DNA from: Capitulum mitella
Lineage: Eukaryota; Arthropoda; Thecostraca; Pollicipedomorpha; Pollicipedidae
Length of the DNA stretch: 64,000 nucleotides
Reading direction: 5' to 3'
Assembly (NCBI GenBank): GCA_030062745.1
Contig: CP099839.1
Location: forward strand, 13,054,544-13,118,543
The position numbers and the translations under genes are program-made. Shown in pieces: positions 58,273 through 64,000 of this stretch (its first letter is position 1; each line of letters opens with the position of its first letter). A model generated the notes under the pieces. It made no database searches. It was not told where the DNA came from and worked only from the letters and a program-made list of their open reading frames with translations.

Positions 58273-61200
58273 GTAAGTAACGTTTCGGTCATACTGGGAA
58301 TATTTAACCTGGAAAACATTACGTGATCGGTTAGGCGTACCGGTAGAATCATCGCGTCCCTTTCAAAGTTCATCGTTATTTCACACATTGTGGCGTCTTC
58401 AGTCTCCTCGTCTACGCCCAAATCTTCGCTCATATCCTATACAATACGACTTTGGGTAGGAATGGGCAATTTCCAAGGGGAAGAAACATATAAAAAATGA
58501 TTGATATAAAAAAAACATAATGAAACTGACACTCCGTCATAAGGAGTTAGTTTAACCTCCCAGTTAGTTCTTCTTAAATATATTTTTAGAGATCTAACTC
58601 ACGTTTCTGAAAACCTTAGTACCTTTCCAAAAAAAAATAGAAATAAAAAACTATTAGCGACTCTGAACTCTTTCATTTTCCTTTTTTATTGAAGCCATAA
58701 CTTCCCGAGATATCAAGATTTCAATCCGGTGGTCACCGTCCCGACGCGCGTCGAAAAACGGGTAACCACCGGCGGGAACCGTAACCTGACATGACCTCAG
58801 ACGGCTTTTTAGTGCCTTTCACTTGACTTTGTATCACAAAGCTATGAAGAGAATATCTGAACCGTATTCGAGCTTCTGAGACAATCAAAGCAACAAGACC
58901 TACATAAAGTAACGGTGCCAAAGCCATAACACCATAACATGTCTCCGTTTGACCTGACCTGGCCAAAGATTTCACGCGCATAGTAGGCCGAATAGTGCGA
59001 TTTTTGAAAGATCGAGAAAGAGGCTATCCGACAGTGCCATTCTCAGTCCTCAGTCACCATTAGTTTGGATTTAAGGAGTGGTTTAAAAGTGATCCCCACG
59101 ATTGGGTGTGCGTACGAGAGCGCCATGATGGGCCCTTGTGGAGGAAAATGGGAAATGAGATGCGGTTTCAAGACTTCATCACCTTTTTGTGATAACCTCA
59201 CCCCTTGAATCATCTTTCGCCCTTCGCAGTCACATAAGCAACCCCTTCAAAATTTTCCGAATCTTCAGGCTTTGAGACAAAACATCTGGCGGACCTGGTG
59301 TGGAAAACGGTGTGCTGGGGAGTACACTGTGAGCTTTATTTATTTATGTATTTATTTATTCAATTACACGTTTTTTCGTCATGCACATGCCCCGTTCTCC
59401 GTGCATGACCAAGTGCTATGCCCTGCCGCTATATCCAGACGATTTCTGAACGGGCTTTTCCTTGGCGTGAAGCTGGGAGCGACCCAGCAGCACTAATGAT
59501 GCCGGGTCGGCACTGAGTCTGCAGAACTGCGTGGCTCCACCCGTCTGGGATGTAGTATCACGCTATGCTGTCCTCAGTACCTTCAAGAGCTCACTTCTCA
59601 CTCGCTGCTACAGCAGCGGGTGCAAAGCTTTTAAGTCAGCTTCACGGGTTATTATTGTCATTGAAACCACCCCTTACTTGGTGTGCAAATCAAACTGCAT
59701 TCGATTGTCTGCATGACACCATTACTTTTGTCATTTTGCCACAATGACAACCCACTTTGTAGGCAATCCCAACCAAAAGATTTAAATTTATTTTTGAATT
59801 TTATTGACCAACTAAATGAAAGACGTTCCAACGTATATTCGCCCCGTCATGAGAATAGCACTGCTTGGTAAGCAATGAAGCTGTTAAGTAGAAAATAATC
59901 ACCTTCATTAAATAGAATGATTTGTTACCACAATCATAACTGTAACCACTATCGGGTTGCGCGGCAGTTTATCAAACGGCGCCAGGCTCGTGACTAATGT
60001 CAGCAAATTACTGTTATCTTCCTAGACCAGAATGTATATACCTGTGTTCAACTCACATTAGGCGGATTACTTCTGTGTGTATTTGTTTATTGACAGCATT
60101 GTCGCCATAATGATGAGTTAACACATCTAGTATTCAGGAAACGTCATTGAGGCGTGCACAAATCCTACCAAAAGTAGACTCTGTAAATAGCTCTAACATC
60201 CACACGGTGGTCACGGCTGGTTGTCTGCGGAGCCTGTGTTCCTAGCATGACATAGTTCGCCGGCTGTTCAGCTGCCGCAGCACTGGTCCCGGGAGACCAG
60301 CCTGCCCAGGGTGGAGGGCGCGGCCGGCCAGTCCACCTACCAGCAGTGCAGCATGTTCATCGAGCCGGCCAACCACAGCTGGGGCACCAAGGACTGCATC
60401 TACGGCTACGAGTTCCACGTGCACGGCCTGGAGTGGACGGCCGTCTCTGAGGTAAGGCGTTCTAGTGCACCGCCTGCACTGAAGCAGAGTACCGGAGGTG
60501 ATCACCACCTTTGAGACAGAGCACTGGGGAGGGCCGCCCAGTTCGAAGTAGAACGTCGGACGTTATCAAGCATTAAATGGCCGCGATGAAATGGTGCGAG
60601 TCATACGTGTTCTGAAGTGTTTAAACCGCTGTCATTGCTCGTCCGGTTTCTCTTGTCACACTGAATGATGGGCATCGCGGGCATCACTCTCGACTGTTTT
60701 TTTGGTCTTTCTCCGAAAAGCAGTAAAGAGCATCAGTGTTCCTACTCAACTACATGCATTGGCCAGTTCTGGTCATGGCTCATTACACATCGCATATTTT
60801 GCGCATTTCATTATCAATGTACGGCACAATTTTTATTACGTCCTCGAATGTTTCCAGTTCAAATTCATTGTACGTAGTGCCGGTCTGTAGTATACATAAC
60901 ATCATTTTCTTGGTTAACACTGACGTCTGTCACAGTGGGGACTTGTGTGTGATCGGCGCTACCTGGTGAACCTCATCAACATGTTCTACTTGGTCGGGGC
61001 CATGCTGGGAGGCGTCGCCTTCGGTGCTCTGTCCGATCGGTACGTTGTCGCCCGGTCAACGCAGGTGTGGAAAACGAGGTACTTTAACACAGAGTAGCAT
61101 CGCATCACAACAGATCTACGTCTGAAGTTTTGAACTTGTCACAACAACAGCATCGAAGCAGCAAAATTTGCGTGTTTATAGCAAACTGTCTGACCACACC

Positions 61201-63709
61201 ATCCCCACGACAAACTGTCCTGTTACAACTGGTCTATGACTCCGGACTGCGACCATCATATGCCATCTAGAAACTGGTCTTTGGTCTGCGTAGTAGGTTC
61301 ACTGATCTCCATTCCGTTTACTCATCGCAATTGCTGTCCCAACACCAGCTCAGATGCCTTCCGTCTGGTTTGGCTTGGCTTGTTCAGGTTACAGAGCGGC
61401 CTGGCCCTCAGGTTTGGTCGACAGCCGGTGATGCTGTTCTGCCTATACGTCCAGCTGATCCTGGGAGTGGGACTGTTCTTCGTACGGAGGCTGATTGTTT
61501 TCATCACTGTCCGCGTTCTGCAGGGCGTCGTCGTCCAGGCAAGTCTGTCAAGCGCCGCGATCCTGGGCTGTTTCTGAGAAACTGCATAGGCATTGCGGGG
61601 CTATTTCCACTGGAATATAATGGGCAGGCAGCGCAAAAAGAAAGATGCATGCGATAAATTGTCATATTCTTATTTAATGATAAATGAAGCGTCGTTGCAT
61701 GAAGTTCACTGAGCGTGGGATAACTACGTCTAATTTAGGATATTAGATTTCGTATTTTCTAGTGAAAACCACTATTAATTATGCGCCTTGTTTCAGGGCC
61801 TTCAGTGCACCTCCTTTACTCTGATGCTGGAGCTCCTGCCTCTTGGGTCCAGGACGGTCGCCAGTGTGGCAACTGTAGTTCTCTGGAGCGTTGGCCTGCT
61901 GATGTTAACCGCGTGTTGCTTCTTCATCCGCCACTGGCGCTACGTACAGCTGGCTGTCAGCATTCCCACTTTGGTCACCCTGCTGTATATCTGGTGAGGG
62001 CCGCGACCTCTGCCACCGAGCATCGCTCCAGCGAGACTTGAAATCAGCCGTCTGTTTAATGAGTGGGGTTAACTTTTAATAGTTCCTGCTATGCCCGATG
62101 GTCGCTGTCATGCAGTGAACTTCTTCGTTCAAATACGGTCATTTATGTACGCAAAAAAACGAATGATAAAACCGGTAAAGATGAAGAATCATTGGTTTGC
62201 GATACTCATGGTGGCTCGGAATTCTGCGGCTTTTGGTTGTTGCTGTTTTATTTCCTTTGTTTATTATCCTGCTCGCATTCTAATACTAAGCAAGCTGCTT
62301 AGTACTGATACCTTTACAGGCTTCTGGGGTTTAAATGTTTCCCATATTCCCATTTTCCTCGTCGGTGTGAATTTTCTCGGTCGCCTTCTAATACTAAACC
62401 TCCCTACTTCCTGAGATACCTCCCTGATTGCTGTCATCGCAGCTCAGCCTCAGTCGCTCGTCTGAGCACAGTCCAGCGCCCACAGACGAACTCCCCTCCG
62501 TCCGACAGGCTGATCCCGGAGTCGCCACGCTGGCTGGTGCTGCGCGGCCGGCGCAGCCAGGCGCGGGCCCTCCTCGGCCGCGTCGCCTACTACAACGGCC
62601 TGCGGGTGACGACCGGCCTGGTCCGCCAGCTGGACAAGGCGCTGCTCTGGGCTGGCGCCGACGGCGGCCGGCGGCCGGCCGGCCCGGCTCTGTTCCGAGA
62701 CCGCCGGACGCGACACCACCTTCTCGCCCTGCTGCTGGTCTGGTGTGTGTTCCGGGACGTGAGGCTCCCGTGTGACCCAGCGAGCAGAGTCGTGGAAGGG
62801 ATGGTACGACTATCCAATTCAAGTGAATGGACACTATATGTTTAAATATAGATTTATCTACATCATCATTTCAAGCAAGTACGATAATCAAATATTCGTC
62901 GTTTAAATAAGCCTTGTGTGTTTAACGAACTTAAAGGCTCAAAGTCGGGCTCACATTCTTGACATCATTATCTGACTTTCCTTGTTGCCGTTCTGGAGGG
63001 GCTCTCTCTATGTCTGGAGTCCACAGCTCACTGTTTCCTCAGGCTGTTGTTCGCGGTCGGCCAGCACGGCGCCTCCTCCGTGTCCAGGGAGTTGCCGGGC
63101 GGGGACCGGTTCATTCAGGGGGCGCTGCTCGCCGCCGTGGAGTCGGCCGCCTGTCTGCTGGTGTACCCCGTGCTGCGGGTGGCCGGTCGACGCGTCTCTC
63201 TGGTGGTGTGCCTAGTGTCCGGCGGACTTCTGGTGATGGGGACGGTGTCGGCGGACAAGCTGTTCAACAGTGAGTACAGCAGAGCTGTCAAACATGGCTC
63301 AGCACGACTCTGCTTGATGAAGGTGTGATTACTCAGCTTAAAGAATAGCAAGTTGACAGACGTTTCATCTATAGTTTTTCCGATCTCTCTTCTCTCTCTC
63401 TCTCTCTCTCTCTTCTTTACTGAGCCAGTTGTGTGACGTCATCATTTCACGCCTGCCACCCGCTAAGCTGCGGTTTCTCCCACAGCTGACGTGATTGACG
63501 TGCCGACGCTGGTGACGGCGCTGACGGTGTTGGCCAGAGCGGCGGCCGCCGCCGGCCGCTGCTGCCTGCTGCTGGTCTCCGCGGAGCTGGCGCCGACCGT
63601 GCTGCGCGCGCTGGGGCTGGGCGTCGGCCTGCTGTTGGACCTGGCCGGCCGGTTGCTGGCGCCGCAGCTGCTCAGGCTGGTCCGTGGACACGTTGTTCCT
63701 GGCGTTAAG
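58108..63709 (+). CDS. SLC22-family organic ion transporter (first eight exons)
   Basis: A major-facilitator transporter of organic cations or anions in the plasma membrane. Exons: 58108-58272, 60272-60451, 60936-61039, 61412-61538, 61797-61993, 62509-62742, 63043-63269, 63486-63709. The start follows the family N-terminus: VDELLRSLGDPGKYQ then the first membrane helix, and a large extracellular loop with paired cysteines and an N-glycosylation site (NHSW). Signatures are WGLVCDRRYLV (usually W-D/N-L-V-C), LSDRFGRQP between helices 2 and 3, and LIPESPRWLV after helix 6. Then come helices 7-10 and AELAPTVLRALGLG. All phases agree. The remaining helices lie off the right edge. Substrate cannot be predicted. 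Confidence 0.92.
58273..60271. other. SLC22 intron 1
   Basis: AT-rich intron. Around 58690-58990 it contains TGACCTCAGACGG and similar TGACCT-rich sequence reminiscent of family A, without clear ends. A TTTA-rich run lies at about 59336-59362. No exon recognised. Confidence 0.45.
60272..60451 (+). CDS. SLC22 exon 2 (extracellular loop)
   Basis: Sixty codons. LPQHWSRETSLPRVEG follows NCR; QQCSMF and KDCIYGYEF supply loop cysteines, and NHSW is a glycosylation sequon. The acceptor is gctgttcag|CTG and the donor GAG|gtaagg. Confidence 0.9.
60936..61039 (+). CDS. SLC22 exon 3 (helix 2)
   Basis: WGLVCDRRYLVNLINMFYLV, then GGVAFGALSD, ending inside the Arg codon of SDRFGR (CG|gtacgt). The acceptor is ctgtcacag|TGG. 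Confidence 0.93.
61412..61538 (+). CDS. SLC22 exon 4 (helices 3-4)
   Basis: FGRQPVMLFCLYVQLILGVG through VRVLQGVVVQ. Acceptor ctggccctcag|G was preferred over an upstream AG (61387) because it gives the canonical SDRFGRQP. The donor is CAG|gcaagt, a GC-AG intron. Confidence 0.9.
61797..61993 (+). CDS. SLC22 exon 5 (helices 4-6)
   Basis: GLQCTSFTLMLELLPLGSRT, two hydrophobic helices, ending YIW split as TG|gtgagg. The acceptor is tgtttcag|GGC. Confidence 0.93.
61994..62508. other. SLC22 intron 5
   Basis: No repeat or exon recognised. Confidence 0.5.
62509..62742 (+). CDS. SLC22 exon 6 (central loop)
   Basis: LIPESPRWLVLRGRRSQARA, the cytosolic loop, then RRTRHHLLALLLVW starting helix 7. Donor TG|gtgtgt was chosen because it restores Trp and the phase with exon 7; a later donor (GAC|gtgagg at 62758) does not. 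Confidence 0.88.
63043..63269 (+). CDS. SLC22 exon 7 (helices 7-9)
   Basis: LLFAVGQHGASSVSREL, LLAAVESAACLLVYPVL and VSLVVCLVSGGLLVMGTV. The acceptor is tttcctcag|G and the donor A|gtgagt. Confidence 0.9.
63385..63415. repeat. CT microsatellite in SLC22 intron 7
   Basis: A run of about 14 CT units, part of the pyrimidine-rich stretch ahead of exon 8. Confidence 0.9.
63486..63709 (+). CDS. SLC22 exon 8 (helices 10-11, end uncertain)
   Basis: TLVTALTVLARAAAAAGRCC, AELAPTVLRALGLGVGLLLD and LAGRLLAPQLL. The acceptor is ctcccacag|CT. It is taken to end at AAG|gtttga; an earlier donor (CTG|gtccgt) is also possible. Confidence 0.78.
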
Positions 63710-64000
63710 GTTTGAGGCGCTGGCATGAAGTCATGTTCTGAAACACGCTGTGTTTAATGTTCTGTGCTGATGTGTTGCTGAACATCACGTCCTAGTCTGT
63801 AGCACTCCCGATGGATCATGTTAAAGTAAGGACTTTTACCTGTGGGGATGGCAAGCCGCAAGCCGTTCCTCGCTTTTGTGAGCGATTAAAACGCATGGTG
63901 ACTTTTCCTCGTCTTTGGTGCCCCTTCAGCACGAGACATGCCTTTTGCCGAATTATCTCAGACGCTGCCGTAACTTTCACGAGTTCTCTATGTCTGGCAG

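Noticed and set aside
61388..61411. An eight-codon extension of SLC22 exon 4 from an upstream acceptor.
   Set aside because: It is in frame but would insert LQSGLALR into the invariant SDRFGR motif; the acceptor at 61411 gives the canonical sequence.
1..64000. tRNA genes, rRNA, CRISPR arrays and bacterial-type operons.
   Set aside because: No B-box-like tRNA signal in a plausible fold, no direct-repeat/spacer array and no prokaryotic gene structure were seen; the DNA is clearly intron-rich eukaryotic.

Overview
The window is nuclear DNA of an invertebrate animal. Coding exons are short (about 70-260 bp) and separated by long GT-AG introns. It carries three recognisable animal genes and many transposon remnants. 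The Myo61F-type myosin I and the transporter's protein signatures fit an arthropod. High GC with many undepleted CpG blocks would suit a crustacean such as a barnacle, but that last step is a guess.

Layout. (1) 490-9968, minus strand: the 5' half (eight exons) of a class-I myosin of the Myo61F/MYO1C group; the rest lies beyond the left edge. (2) About 9969-23555: 13.6 kb between the two divergent genes, with GC-rich blocks, minisatellites and microsatellites and no convincing gene. (3) 23556-53448, plus strand: a nearly complete kinesin-3 of the KLP-6/KIF28 type in 19 exons (motor, FHA domain, C2-like domain, C-terminal helical tail). Its first intron is an AT-AC intron with U12-type signals. 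Its introns hold a degraded retrotransposon piece, a 2.9-kb long-terminal-inverted-repeat DNA transposon, a Tigger/pogo element whose ORF has one stop, and several repeats. (4) 53449-58107: intergenic, ending in a CpG-rich promoter-like block. (5) 58108-63709, plus strand: the first eight exons of an SLC22 organic-ion transporter that runs off the right edge.

Two dispersed repeat families explain much of the noncoding DNA. Family A (about 1.1-1.25 kb, TTAA-flanked, ends starting CCCTATT or a close variant) has four copies. Family B (about 0.63 kb) has two. The second B copy was split by a Tigger insertion at TA and by a family A insertion at TTAA; the uninterrupted B copy in the myosin intron shows both empty sites.

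The three host genes have no evident shared pathway: a membrane-linked actin motor, a microtubule motor and a plasma-membrane transporter. Exon limits come from reading-frame phase, splice consensus and fit to family sequence remembered in general terms. No database search was run.
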